From Prunus persica (taxonomy: Eukaryota > Streptophyta > Magnoliopsida > Rosales > Rosaceae): a stretch of 64,000 nt of DNA. The stretch covers positions 25,634,305 through 25,698,304 of the forward strand of contig NC_034014.1 in NCBI RefSeq assembly GCF_000346465.2, given 5' to 3'. The position numbers and the translations under genes are program-made. The notes beneath the pieces are model-generated. The model worked only from the letters and a program-made list of their open reading frames with translations. It made no database searches and was not told the origin of the DNA. Positions within the stretch are counted from its first letter, which is position 1, and every line of letters begins with the position of its first letter. Shown piece by piece: positions 23,201-36,600 of the stretch.

Positions 23201-24124
23201 ATGTTGCCTCTGACTGAGACGATAGAAAAACTGAGAAAGGAAGTGGATACTGAATTTTCAGAGGCAGTTAAAGCCCTAGGCTTGAAAGACAGGTTTGCAA
23301 CATTGCGTGAGGAATTTTCAAAAGTAAATGCACAGAACCAACTCTTGCATCCAGCTCTAAAAGAAAAGCTTGAAAAACTCAGGGAGGAATTTAACCAGGG
23401 GTTGGCCTCAGCTCCTAATTATGAAGACCTAAAATATAAACTTGACATGTTGAAGGAATTATCAAAAGCATATGACCTTGCAGAGAAGAACAAGAAGGCT
23501 GCAAAACTGAAGCAGGAAGTTAACAAGAAATTCAGTGATATCATGGATCGTGAAGATGTTAAGGAGAAAGTTGAGGCACTTAAGGCTGAGGTTGAAAATT
23601 CTGGGGTGTCTAACTTTAATGATTTGGATGATAACCTGAAGGGGAAAATTGTGGAATTAAGGAAAGAATTAGAGTTTGAATTTATTGATGTTCTCAAGTC
23701 CTTGGGTTTGGATGTTGAGTTAAAATCAAAGCCGGTTGAGCAGACTTTGCCGTCAGAAGTTAAAACCAAGATAGAAGAATTGAACGAAGAAATTAATGAC
23801 AGGATTGAAAATGTTATCAATTCATCCGACCTGAAGGACAAGATTGAGCTGCTGAAGTTGGAGGTTGCTAAGGCAGGGAAGACACCTGATATAGCAGCCA
23901 AAAACAAAATTGTGGCCTTGGAGCAACAAATCAGACAAAGCATAGCAGCAGCTGTGGAATCTTCAAATTTAAAAGAGAAGCATGAGAAGCTGAAGGCCGA
24001 GGTTTCCAAGACCATTGAATCTTCTGGAGGATTGGATGGAAGTTTGAAGACGGAAAATCCAAATGCAGATTCATTCTCTTTTGATGAGTCTAGAGTAGTG
24101 GGTGCAAATCGCACCTTCGGTTAA
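20218..24124 (+). CDS. CAC3: Acetyl-CoA carboxylase carboxyltransferase subunit alpha, chloroplastic
   Basis: Ten exons: 20218-20544, 20640-20714, 20842-20949, 21113-21273, 21382-21496, 21586-21740, 22055-22106, 22184-22252, 22822-22899 and 22973-24124. They encode 763 residues, close to the usual length of plant CAC3. Residues 1-50 are Ser-rich with basic residues, a typical plastid transit peptide. The carboxyltransferase domain follows ([25 protein letters not shown]..., [58 protein letters not shown]). With the plastid-encoded AccD beta subunit it transfers carboxyl from carboxybiotin to acetyl-CoA, making malonyl-CoA for plastid fatty-acid synthesis. The last exon adds a 350-residue lysine/glutamate-rich extension, probably coiled coil, seen in plant but not bacterial AccA. 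Convergent with DET2. Confidence 0.97.
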
Positions 24125-25695
24125 TGTGAGTTAGTCCTATCCTATATTATAATGATTGTCCTCTCCCTCCCTATTCCTCCTTTCTTTAATGGGAGTGGCA
24201 CACTACATTTTCCCTTTTGCTTGTCGTTTGGTAGTTTGCCTGTCTGAATTATGAAAGAACAAAATTTAATTGTAAAATGCATGACCACAACTGAGTGGAT
24301 TATATTGTAAAATCAGTTTTTCAGTTGTAGTTCTGCAAGTTCTTTATTGGGCCAGCATTTCGTTTTAAACTCATTAGCTTATGCTTATCTGCAGTACCTC
24401 TTTTACTCTGCCTTTTGCGGATATGGTGCTGGAGAGATGATTGTTCAAAACAGATAGAAGTGATTGTCAAAAAATGGACAAACAGGGAAACCCAAAGCTG
24501 TTGCTACTGCCTGTTAGCATCCTTTGACATCTTGCGGTAGCGTACAAGTTTTGCATCTACGAAGAACAAGGAGGAGATACATTTTAGCTCCATCATTTAC
24601 TGCTTGAACTTTTTAATATATCTAGGTATCTATAATTTATTTGATTTTACTTTATTTTTTGGTTGAGTGCATTTTTCTTTTTATATATAGACTCCCAACA
24701 ATTTCAGTTGCTCTTTTTATAGATTCGGATCACTTTGTATAGCTTGTGTGGGGATGCAAATAAATTGTTTTCAATACTTATTTCCTCTTAACCCCCATTG
24801 TTTTATCATTAAGGCAATACGATGAGTTGCAAAGGCCTCAGTCAGTACTGATCAGATTATTTGGCCCCTTTTTAACATGCCGAGTAAAATTTGCTCCTGA
24901 TTAAAAAACAGAGTAGACTTATACTTTTTGTTGTTCGGTTCTGCACAAGAATTTCGCTACGCGATTTGTGCTTATGCTGCCGGCCATAGCGAAATTGATG
25001 ACTGTTCTTGAGACTTTGATCTGGTTTCGAAGCATGGTTGCAGTGTTTTTAAATTCTTGCCGAACATTGCTTATAAGTACCAGCTTTGTTTTACTGAGGA
25101 ACCAGTTGGCCTGTCCGCAGCTTTGGCATTAATGGGTAAAATTGCTTGATCGTGAATAATCTGAACTTAAAAGTTAAAACCCATCATGCCCCATTTTACT
25201 GTTGACTTTTTAACATCATTCTTTAGAAACAAAAAGGCAGCTGAAGATACGAAATCACACCCCTCTTGTCAGAGACATCTTGCAAATGGAACCACATTTG
25301 TAAACACCCTCTTCAAGCAAAAACCATGTAGTAACCCAAAAGGAGCCTAACTTTGCCCTTTAACCAACCGACAAACTTTACCATGTTCATAGTTTGGTCC
25401 CCCAAAATCTTCTTCATGGGAAAATCAATGAAGTGATGTTAGTATTAAGCATCCGTGCCAAAAAGCATAATTCAACACTCACAAGGTCCACAACATCAAA
25501 AGTTTAATTATGTCTGAAATGTTTTTTTTTTAAAATTTTATACAAGCGATATTTGTAGAGAGAATTCAAACACAGGAGTAACTACTCGTAATCACTTGAA
25601 CTGAATCCCTTGCAAAATGCTTTAATTAAACATGGGTACCAAAAATAACAACAATAATAACCAGAAACAAAATGTATGCTCCTACCTCAATCCTT
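24125..25695. other. CAC3-DET2 convergent spacer
   Basis: 3' UTRs of CAC3 (plus) and DET2 (minus). AT-rich with several AATAAA-like sites. No gene recognised. Confidence 0.5.
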
Positions 25696-26475
25696 TCAAT
25701 ACAAGAAGGGGATGACAGCTTTTCTGCCCCTGGGATAATCCTCCCCAAATTTCTCCAAATACCACTTATGGTTCGCACGTGCCCTGGGCACCAAGTTGGC
25801 ACACGTGTAGAGGAAAAACCCTAGCCCAGCCCAGGACCACGTCATCACTGCCCATCCCAACCACTCCACTATCTCCCCATAGTAGTTTGGGCAGCTCACC
25901 AACTCAAACCAACCCCCTTTTGGCACCTTGTACCCCTTCCCCTCTTTCTTCAATCCCACCAAGACCCTATCAGACCAGATATTCACAGCCATGCCATAAC
26001 CAAACACCACCAACCCAACACAGAATCTCCACCAAAACCACCCATCAGCCTCATAATCTTTGTACTGAGAAACCCATCTGGCCTGCAAGTAGGCATTCAA
26101 CAGATTGAACCCAAATGCCATGAGCGCCACGCTCACCGGAAAACCGCCTGATGTTTTGGGATTGGTGGTATTCCGGCAGAGGCGGAGCGGGTAGAGGAAG
26201 GTGCGGTGGAAGTAGTGGAAGAGAAAGGGTACGATGAGAAAAAGGGCTTTTGGGTTGGAAGAGTGGAGGCCGGAGGGGAAGAGGAGGAGGGTGAGCCAAA
26301 GAGTTGGGCTTTCCATGAGGAACCAGGCCAAGGGAGGGGACATGGTGGGGCCCCAACCTGGGCGGCGGTGCTTGCCATAGGGGGCCTGGAGGAACCTGAG
26401 GGAGATGTAGGTTGGCGGTGCTATGAGGTAGAGGCTGAGGAGGCAGTTGTGGAAGAAGTTCTGATCTGAGGCCAT
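25696..26475 (-). CDS. DET2: Steroid 5-alpha-reductase DET2
   Basis: A single uninterrupted exon of 259 residues, close to the family's usual length of about 260. It has about six hydrophobic membrane segments and the C-terminal steroid 5-alpha-reductase domain. Conserved blocks include LQAPYGKHRRPGWGPTM near residue 30, YLQARWVSQY, SCPNYYGEIVEWLGWAVMTW and the C-terminal NHKWYLEKFGEDYPRGRKAV. It reduces the delta-4 double bond of campestenone-type sterols using NADPH, an early committed step of brassinosteroid synthesis in the ER membrane. Plant DET2 genes often lack introns, which agrees. The coding region is GC-richer than its flanks. A (TA)n tract lies at 26527-26545, just upstream of the start on the gene strand. 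Confidence 0.96.
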   Translation of the reverse strand: MASDQNFFHNCLLSLYLIAPPTYISLRFLQAPYGKHRRPGWGPTMSPPLAWFLMESPTLWLTLLLFPSGLHSSNPKALFLIVPFLFHYFHRTFLYPLRLCRNTTNPKTSGGFPVSVALMAFGFNLLNAYLQARWVSQYKDYEADGWFWWRFCVGLVVFGYGMAVNIWSDRVLVGLKKEGKGYKVPKGGWFELVSCPNYYGEIVEWLGWAVMTWSWAGLGFFLYTCANLVPRARANHKWYLEKFGEDYPRGRKAVIPFLY

Positions 26476-26828
26476 ATCAGAGGAGAGTGTGTGAAAGTGT
26501 TTGATGAAATGACAAAATTTATGAATGATATATATATATATATATTTTTGGGAAAAGGCAAATTGGGTTGGTTAAGATCGGATTTTGTGCTAATTTTGAG
26601 GTTAATTTTTGTCGTTCATTTGGTATACACATTGTGATTATCAAACAATAATGATTTTCCTAAGTACATCAAATCAAACTAATTGGTTGTGGCCCTTCTT
26701 GTGGGTCTGCTTACCTTTTTTGGGTTTTGGGCTCAAACCCAATATGGGGTGGGTCAGCTGGTGGAGTTGTGTAAACATGGGTCCTGACAGCCAAAGAGGT
26801 CCATCAATTTGTAAAAATAGTTTACAAC

Positions 26829-26910
26829 TAACTCACTCTAGATTTAATGGCACTTTTCTTCTCTCTGTTGAAAGAGGTCTGAAGTTCGAATCTCTCCTCC
26901 TCTCAATAAT
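26829..26910 (+). mobile_element. SINE-like scrap (family 2)
   Basis: A tRNA-like box B (GAAGTTCGAATCTCTCC) lies about 60 bases after AACTCACTCTAG, which could be a degraded box A. A copy at 48257-48335 shares AACTCA and GTTCGAATCTCTCCT at similar spacing. No target duplication was found. Confidence 0.35.
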
Positions 26911-28711
26911 TGAAAAAGAATATTTTTTTAGTTTATAAGTTTTGTTGTCATTTGAGTCCAAGTTCCAACCCCCACCGGCCTTCCTTTATTAAGATAGAGT
27001 ATAATATATTGACATTAAAGTGATGCAGATGTTACATACTTCATATTTGTTTTATTCCTTTGACAGTGCCCTTTAGATATATCTTTTCATTTTTTCATTT
27101 TTAATAGATAGGCCTTTAGATATATCTTTATTTCATGATTATTATTATAGTTTCTGAACCCCAAAGCAAACATGATTGCTATCCGTTATAAATAAAATTT
27201 GATTCTTCCATAACTACTATAAACTATTTCTTCCACTGTTCTGTAACCACTTTTTCTTTTCTTTTCTTTTCCAGACCTCTGTCACAGTGTCTTATCAGGC
27301 CATATCAGAATTCAAATGTGCATTTTGGTTCAACAGTTGCCCAGTTTAGCAATACAGTAGTACCCGAAATTTATTAGAGTCTTTGATCCATCTATGGCCA
27401 TTTTCATCCATGGATATAAATACTGGTGTGAGACTTCTGAAGTGACAACCCAATGTGACAAACGATGCAAAACTTTCTCATCTTTGGACACTGATGGACA
27501 ATTTCAGCCGAATCTTGAATGGCAAAGGGCATCTTATTCAGTACGTTTCAACATCAAATTATCAGGACACTATCTGGTGAAATCTCCTATCCAAAAACAA
27601 TCAGATGTGTATGCATGTGCACCCCACTTTGTAATCTCTTTCCACAATGACCTTGGTGTGAACAACAACCAAAACGACATCGGTGTATTGGAGAACGAGC
27701 GGTTGCACTTTAAATTATTTTAATTACAAGCTCTTTATGATTATACTTAACTTTCTCCACGTATAACAGTTAACTTGAAGTCAATGTCCTTTTCATTTGT
27801 ATCTTCGATTAACTTCCTTATTCAATATAAAAACATTGTGATTGTTGCAAATTGGACCGGCAATTGAGGTTTGGAATATGTTAGCTTTAGTCGCTCACTA
27901 TATTCATCGATAGTTGAGATAGCATGATGTACTCACCCCCGAATAATCCTAGCATAACTCATTTAAGATTGTGATTGGATTAAATTGTATGTTAGCATGG
28001 TGATGAAGATAAGGCAAATGAGAAGGGCACCTTCTTCTTTATATCATTTGACAGAGGATAATAAAGCATAAAGGGGTATATGAGTAAGTCTGGGAATTGA
28101 AAATGACAGAGGAAGGATCAAACTGGCCAGGTATCTTATGGGACATGAACAAAAACTTGATTCCACGTGGCAGATTGTAGTTGGAGAGAATTGTCCATGA
28201 CTAACTGGATGGAGGAGTAGGAGGAGGATCTTTGCTCTTCAAGGCTTCTCCAATTCAACTAGTAGTAGACCACTTTATGGGATCTTCTTTTGGAGCTTTA
28301 GGTACGTTTTCTTTTGTCGTTTTCCAACTTTGCCAATGCTAGGCACACAACCCCGTCACCTCCTTTTGTTTGTTTTAATTCAATTTCCACATTGCTTTTT
28401 ACTGTGAGCCTTGTGACCCTTTTCTCCAGCTCCTCCTCTTTCCCCAACACCTCACCTTCTTTTGCTAGTTTACAACTTTTATTTTTATTTATTTTTCCAA
28501 ATTAGATGGAATCTATGATGGTTGGTGGGTTCAAATGTTCAAGGATCCACTATTAATTATAAGCATTGCAAATGATTAATCAAGGGTCCAGTACCTCCAC
28601 CCATAACTAGTTTGATTTGGAAAAAAATAAAAGTGGCAAAAAATCTATCCACGAATAGAAATATTTTTTATTTTTTTTGTTCAAAGGTAGAAAGAAGGAG
28701 GGGGATTTACT

Positions 28712-28800
28712 CACACACATTAATGTCTAGGAATTTCGAACTTGAGACCACCGCTTAGGTCAAACATACTTTTCAACTATAGTATAACTCATTGGTCACG
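28712..28800 (-). mobile_element. SINE-like copy (family 1)
   Basis: On the minus strand: CCAATGAGTTA, then TTTGACCTAAGCGG, then GTCTCAAGTTCGAA (box B), ending in ATGTGTGTGAG. The same order of blocks and the TG tail are seen at 53301-53400 (minus) and 55117-55200 (plus). Confidence 0.5.
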
Positions 28801-29982
28801 ATTAAAAATTTATTGCATATGATATACTTATCTATTTTTTCCATTTCTCAAATTAAATTTAGACTTTCGTTATATTTAAACCTCATCAGATAACGATAAA
28901 AGTAGGTAAAATTGGTATTAGAAAATAACCCCAAAAAAATAAGGTGAGGTAAACAAATTTCAAGTTAAAATATTTTGACACAATAAATGGAGGGTAGTAC
29001 TCAATGTTCTCACGTGGCTACACCTAAAAAGCTAAATCAGACCTCCTCCTCTCTCATCAAGTAATTTTCATTTTCGTAATTACTTAAAAAGTTTCTTAAA
29101 ATTTTCACCAATTATATAAAGACTCAAACGCTTATATAAATGTTTTTTTTTTTTTTGGAGGGTTTTATCTGTTTCGGTTTTTGGATTTCTCAACTGAATC
29201 GTGCATTCTTCTCTCTCCTCCGTGTGCGTGTTCCTTCTCTTTTTTTTGACATGGATTGATTAATAGACAAGCTTATACTTCTCTCTCTAAACAAACACAC
29301 ACCCTCTCTCTTAGGGTTTCGCAGAGAGCTTCCCAGTTGCCAGGAACAGGATAAACAATCTCACGGTTTTTTCTTTGAACTCCTAGAGGGACGCCGCTGT
29401 GTTCGTGCTGATCGTGCAAGTTTTGATTCTTCACGGCTACTTCAGGGCACGGTGAATTCGCTTTCGATTGCAGTTTTTTGAGGTTTGAGCTCATCTCGAT
29501 TACGCTTTGGTTTTTGCAGCTGTGAAGCTCTAGGGGACACAGAATTCGAAATTTGTGTAGGAAATTCATGGTTAGGGTTTGTGGTTTTGGGTTGCTTGCA
29601 CCATTTGGGTGCTTAGAGGAACCATTTGGCTTGGGCTTGGGTAAAGCTAATTTTCTAGTCAGATTAAGTTGAGATGGAGTACATTACATGAATTTTGTCC
29701 TTTTCCTCTGCTATCGCATATAAGGCTAATGGCATCTTTCGCCTGAGCAATATAGTCAGCATTTTTGTTTTGTATCAGTTAGTGATAGGGAATGGGTCTC
29801 ATAATAGCTTTTAGTTGCTTAAATGGATTATTTATTGACAATGTGTATATTTGTGCAGCTGATCATGTGGTTTGATGCAATCTTCGAATGAAAGGTTGTT
29901 TCGTTGTTAAAAGTTGTTGAGAGAGATAGGCCTCTGAGCATTCAAGATTCTACGTTGGCAAATGTAGTGTGGTGGATTATGA

Positions 29983-30567
29983 ATGATTGCTGCCATGGAC
30001 TTGAATGCCTCACCATTACCTGAAGAAGATGAAGATACTTTTGAAAGTCACATTGAACATTACACTGCTGCACCAGAAGAACGCATAGAGAGTGGAGCTG
30101 ATATAGCACGCCGGGTACTTTTTTTTATTTTTTCTCATTTAACTTACTTATCCCCTGATCGTGGGTATTGGCAACTGGATGAACTCGTTTCTTTTGTTAT
30201 TGTAGTTATTCAGGGTTGCTGCAAAAGTTCACAGAGTTTTTTTCTTTATTTCTTTCTTTTGAACAAGGAATCTCGTAATCCCAATAGCATTCTTTAATTT
30301 TTCCTTTATGCAATGCTTGAAATTCTTCTTATTGCTATTACTTGCTATTTCTTGTTATTTTTAGGCATAAGATAGGGGGATTTAGAAATTTAGAGTGACA
30401 TGAGAGACAAATTATTGCGTGCTACTCTTTTTAATTGCATCTACAATTTTTGACAATTAGTATATTTCCTAAACCTTTATATTGGTCAAACAAGTTTTTT
30501 TCACTTCTCATTTGTTGGTTTAATATATCATATATGGGGAAACTTATGGCTTAAAAAGTATTACAGC

Positions 30568-30622
<55 letters not shown>

Positions 30623-33600
30623 ACACACACACACACACACACACACACATTTTGCCATGCACAAGCCTGTGTGCACACACACATTCGTTCACATGCACAA
30701 AGATTAGCCATGGTACAATCTTTTTTTCGTTCCCTTTTCTTATCATACATGCGTATATATATATATATATATATATGCATAATATACATTGAACTCAACA
30801 TCTTTATGTGCCTGGTTACTGATTTTGTTGTGTTCCTTGTATTAGGAGCGCGAAGAAAGACGTAAGCGATTGAAACGCGACCGCCCAGATGACAGACCAA
30901 TGCATGTATCTCAACCCCCTGCATATGATTCGTATCAAACGAAAAACCCCAAAGTTTATGACAAGTCTAGGCTCCCCTCTGGTAGGTTATATGTTCACGT
31001 GCTGTCTGTAGTATTGGTTAGTAGTCTTGCTAATATATTTTCATTTCCATAGGTTGCATTGCTTAGTGGAGTTATGCATGTCACTGCATTTTCAACAGTT
31101 CCATGCTGTGCAAGAATTAAATTATTACCGTTTATATGTTCTGTTATGTTAAAAAAGTGCTTCTGCCTTTTGTAGAAACTTTTTTGTTTCTCTATTGTTT
31201 TCTTGTTAGGAGAACAGCTTAAATGTTTGAAAGCTTTGATATTCCCTGCACAACTTTTGTGCTATAAATTTTTAAACTTCAATATTCTTTGTGCTTGTAA
31301 TCCTGGAATAAAATTTCCTTGTTTGATATTGAGGGAGCTTGGCTTTTTAGGTTTTCCAGATATTATAGCCAAACCATAGACTCATTGAGATTTAAAGTGT
31401 GCATATTGATATGTAGAAACTGTATGTTCAATGAATGTGTCATGATTTTTTGTTGATGACTTTTGGGGTGTAGGTCGCAACTTAATATATAAAATTTGAT
31501 ACAGCTTGAACAGAGTCACTCCAAAAAACTAGTGTTCGTTTTATATATTAGAATGGATAGAGGATTTTAGACCTTTCTCTGGGGAACTGGGGTTCGTTCT
31601 GTAGCATTGATATGACTCATGAGTGTGCAGATTATGTACAATTTTGGTTTTAATTATTTTTGAAGTTGACTAGTTTGAGGTGATTTGTTTGTATCCTGTA
31701 TTTGCATCCAAAGTGCTCTGTGATTTTGTTTGCCAATTTGAAATGTCATTTTCATGTAGCTTAACTTCTGTCATCTTTAACCATATTGTTCCCCACAATG
31801 CAGGTTGGTTGGATTGTCCTGCATCTGGTCAAGAAATATTCTGCATGATACCTTCTAAGGTGCCACTGGGTGAATCTTATAATGATTGTGTTCCTCCTGG
31901 TAAAAGATACTCATTTAAACAAGTGATTCATCAACAAAGAGTTTTGGGAAGAAAAGTAAGTCCACTGAAATTTTATGCTTTTTTCTTCTGGTCTTATTTT
32001 TTTGTTTTCAATTCTCGGGATTGGAATCTTTAATATCTCTTATATGAATATTGGATAAATTTTCTGTTGATATAAGTAGTGAAAGGTAGTTTTTTCACAT
32101 GCAAGAGCTGTCAAAGCTTGGATATTGCATGTGGATGTAATTTTTGGGCAACAAGAGTTGAACTAAATAGTAACACCATGAGAGTTCTTCTGTATTGTTC
32201 AATGCTTGAAATGATTTTAAGGTCATCATCACTCATTTTTCAGCTTGGTTTGGTGATTGATTTGACGAATACGTCTCGCTATTATCTAACATCAGATTTG
32301 AAGAAAGAGGGTATTAAGCATGTTAAGGTGAGTAGTAAATGTTGGCATAATTTTGTATTCTTTGGTACTTTTGTCTGTAACTATTGTACACTTAACTTTA
32401 TTTTATGGGAATCCTGTTTGAAAGTGTAGATTGCGTGCAAGGGGCGGGATTCAGTACCGGACAACTTATCTGTAAATCAGTTTGTATATGAGGTTTGTTT
32501 CTTATTTGACATATGCCGTCCTTCCTGTATGAATCTTTAAACAAATTTTTTCGGCTGCAGGGGTGATTCTGTTTAGTACTTGATTTAGTTCATGCAATGG
32601 TTTTTCAGAAATGTTTATATTTCCTCAGGATAAGTACCCTGTAACCAGCCAACAATGCTATTCTGTATTTGTCTTTTTTAAGTTGTTATTCACTACCATT
32701 TGATCTTCTCCACTGTCAGTTCTCTGTTAAGTTATTGCTTATTTTCCCAACTAGCTTGCCTATTTGTTTATGAGGAAAAAAGCTTTTTATATGCTTTACA
32801 TGGTTAAATGGCTTGCCTATTTTCTACTCATATGCTTTATGAAAGTAAACTTTTTGGTTATGATACTCTATTGCAGGTTATACAATTCCTCTCTCGTCAA
32901 AAGCAGTCCAAGAAGTATATTCTTGTCCATTGTACACATGGGCACAATCGCACAGGATATATGATCATCCACTACCTAATGCGCTCGTTATCAATTTCAG
33001 TCACTCAGGTAATTATGAACTAATTTGAACTGTCTAAATTTGGAGTAAACAAACCTGTTTTTATTTCTGTGTCTTATTGTTGCTATTTTTCTAATACTGC
33101 ATTTTATTAAACAGGCAATAAAAATGTTTGCTGACGTACGCCCTCCAGGAATCTACAAACCCGACTATATTGATGCCTTATACTCATTCTACCATGAACG
33201 AAAGCCTGAAATGGTTGTCTGCCCCTCAACTCCTGAATGGAAGAGATCTTCAGAATTTGATCTTAATGGTGAAGCAGTTGCAGATGATGATGATGATGAT
33301 GGAGGTCCTGCTGCCCCTTTGAATGTATGCAGTCTTGAAAGTGGATTTATTGGTTTTTGATCTTATTCTTCCCCAAATGATTGACAAGTAGATAAAAAAA
33401 TTCAGTAAATGATGAGTGGTCTCCTGTTTGTTGCATGGCATAGATGGATGACTAATTTTTATGCCCAATGAATAATGTTTTTAATGGATTCTTATTGTTA
33501 CTAATCTACCCTGTATTTCCTGTTTGATTATGTAATGGTAACAAATGACCTTTTGTTTTTTCTTTATATAGATGTTTGTTATTTGATTGTTGTCCTCAAT

Positions 33601-36600
33601 TAGCTGTAACATTCCTCTATGATTTCAGGAGAGTCAGGATACAAATGGAGTGATGACAAATGATGATATCTTGGGTGATGAGATACCTTGGGACCAGCAA
33701 GAGTCAATGCGGCAGTTCTGCTATCAAACTCTTAAGCTGGTTGTTGGGGTAGGCATGTTGAGACTATCTGTATTCTTGATGTTTTCTGGCTTTCTCATCT
33801 AAATCCACAGATATATAATATCTTTAGTTGGGCTGTTTTGATATTTAATCACATATTTTCTTTAATATCATTTGATTCCTATTTGCATCACATTTTACTT
33901 CAATATCATTTTCTTTAATTTCAGGGAAGAGGAAACTCACAATTCCCAGGGTCGCACCCAGTTTCTCTTAACAGGTTCAATTTCCCAGCGCCTTGTTCCT
34001 CTCTCTTTTTTTTGGCTGTGGTTTCATTTAAAGAAAAATTGAGCATATAATACAATGTTTCATTGGAACAATAACTGAAAATTGTTGTTTCAACAAAGTC
34101 GTTGCTTGCATCCACAATGAATCTTTTGAAATCGGTGCATGCTTCTGAATTGATATTTTGAACTTTTGTATGTAGGGACAGTTTGTAGTTCGTTTTATGC
34201 TTAAAATATATTTGTAGGACTGTTGAAGTTTTGCGTTATCTGGATGGTTTTCCACTATCATGCCCTGTACTGATGTGGGGATTGAAAAGAGATCCAATGT
34301 GGCTTGACATTTGGTTTCTTAATGTTGTTGGCTGATAGATGACCCCTGTGTGTATCTGTAAAGATTTTTCCTTGAGTATGCATTATTAACTGTATTGTTA
34401 TATACAGTTTTACACATGTTAAGGAAGAATTGCAATTGATTATTGAAGTTCAATTTTACTTAGTGTTGCTCCTTCATTTTGATATTGTCATCTGAATGGA
34501 CTTCCTTCTCATACGTGCAGGGACAACTTACAGCTGTTGAGGCAACGCTATTATTATGCTACATGGAAGGCTGATGGAACACGATATATGATGTTAATAA
34601 CTATGGATGGATGTTACTTGGTTGATAGAAATTTTAATTTTAGAAGGGTCCAAATGAGGTTTCCCTGTAAACACACAAATGAGGTATGGATGCACTTACT
34701 TTTAGGAAGGCTGATGATATGGGGAAGATTACATGTCGAGCATCCTTCACAAGTTAGAGTGACCTTTTTTTTGTATTTTTTGGCTTGTAAGGGTTTAGCT
34801 GAGAAGACCCACCACTACACATTACTGGATGGTGAGATGATAATTGATACCGTGCCTGATTCACAGAAGCAGGAGAGAAGATACCTCATTTATGATATGA
34901 TGGCAATCAACCACGTTCCTATCATAGAGGTTAGTTTGCCCTTTTTCTGTGCCTTTTCTTCTGGGCTATCTACATCATTAACTTTTGTTGGATAAACTTC
35001 AGAATTTAAGATCTTGCTCTTATATTAATAACCACATGGTATATGCTATATGGTTGTGCAGTTCACTGCTCAACTTTATATATGTGTGTGTGTGTGTGTG
35101 TGTGTATTTTTATTTCTTTATTTGGAAAAGCACCACTCAACAGTATTTTGAGATCATTTGTCAGACTTTGGCCTGATTGTTGTGCCACTTACGTTTGCTT
35201 TTTCTGGAACTATTATCAAATTTGGTTACAATTTTTTTTTTCCTGATCTTTTCTGCAATATTAAGCTACCCATTTTATGGATCTAATATTCTAGAGTTGT
35301 TGCAGCGGCCTTTTTACGAACGGTGGAAGATGCTTGAGAAAGAAGTCATTGAACCTCGGAATCATGAGCGCCACAATATTTACCAAAGTAGGAATCCCTA
35401 CTATAGATATGACTTAGAACCATTCAGGGTATGTATAAATGATTCGGGGTTCTGATCTTGAACTTCATTCCACTGTTTGCTTTTCTGCCGGGATTAATTC
35501 TCTCAGTATGTTTATCAGGTGAGGAGGAAGGATTTTTGGTTGCTATCCACAGTAACCAAACTTTTGAAGGAATTTATTCCAAGGCTTTCACATGATGCAG
35601 ATGGTCTTATCTTTCAGGTGGTTGAGGATCATAAACTGTGAGATCAAAATAAGTGAACAATGAATCCTAAATGAAAATATATGAAGTAGTATCCACAGCT
35701 CCTTAATGGGACTCAGAAGGAAAATATATTATGATACTACTTAATATATTTTGATTTAGGATTCTTTGTTTACTTATTTTTCAAAACACACACACACACA
35801 CACACACACACTCACTCCTACTCTAACCCGCCCCCTCTGTTTTTCTTGACTATATCATTGACTTATTTGTATGTCGTACCCTGCTAATATGGACTATGTA
35901 GCAATCACTGTGCTTGATGATTAAGCTGACATTTAACCCTTTTAAATGGTTGCAAACAATTAATTATTTATAATTGTGATATGCTAGGGTTGGGATGATC
36001 CATATGTTCCCCGTACACATGAAGGACTTCTAAAGTGGAAATATCCTGAAATGAACTCGGTTGATTTTCTATTTGAGGTTGTGCTATATTCTTTATCGAG
36101 TTATTTTCTGATACATAAAAAACTTTATTGTGTTATTTAAGCTATTGCTTCGCGTATCTCTCTCTTTTCCTTTTGGTATTTACCTTAGATTTGTTCTGTG
36201 CTTGTTTTCTTATATGAAGCTACTTGTGTGGACAGGTAGGCGATGATGATCGGCAACATCTTTTTCTATATGAACGCGGAAAGAAGAAACAAATGGAAGG
36301 AAATAAAGTTGCATTTAAAGGTCGACATGAATTTCTATATCTTGTTTGGGGTTAATTGTGATTGTATAGCTGAAATTTTGCATTTAGGCTGTCTACCAAC
36401 TTTAAAATAAGCACACATATTTTCTTTCTTTTTGTTTAGATCTATCATGGGGATACATGCATACACATGTGGATTGATCCCAAAAGACTGGCAGAATTAC
36501 AGTCTTATTTGATTTATGTATAAAAAAATGATGGATGAGAACTTTTGTTGTTTTTATAGTTTTCCCTTTATTGCTTAAAGTGTTTTGGGAAACCTGTATA

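Larger units (their letters stand above)
26476..29982. other. DET2-capping enzyme divergent intergenic region
   Basis: About 3.5 kb of AT-rich sequence with divergent promoters. A CT-rich leader for the capping enzyme begins about 29280 (CTCTCTCTAAAC) and probably contains a leader intron ending near 29858 (TTTGTGCAG). Two SINE-like scraps are listed separately. A 109-codon frame at 27394-27723 has no recognisable domain or splice context and is not called. Confidence 0.5.

Noticed and set aside
23419..24114. Long minus-strand frame of 231 codons
   Set aside because: Exact antisense of the CAC3 coiled-coil exon; composition mirrors that exon and no domain is seen.
27394..27723. 109-codon ORF as a gene
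   Set aside because: No recognised motif, no leader or splice context, codon composition like the flanking AT-rich DNA.
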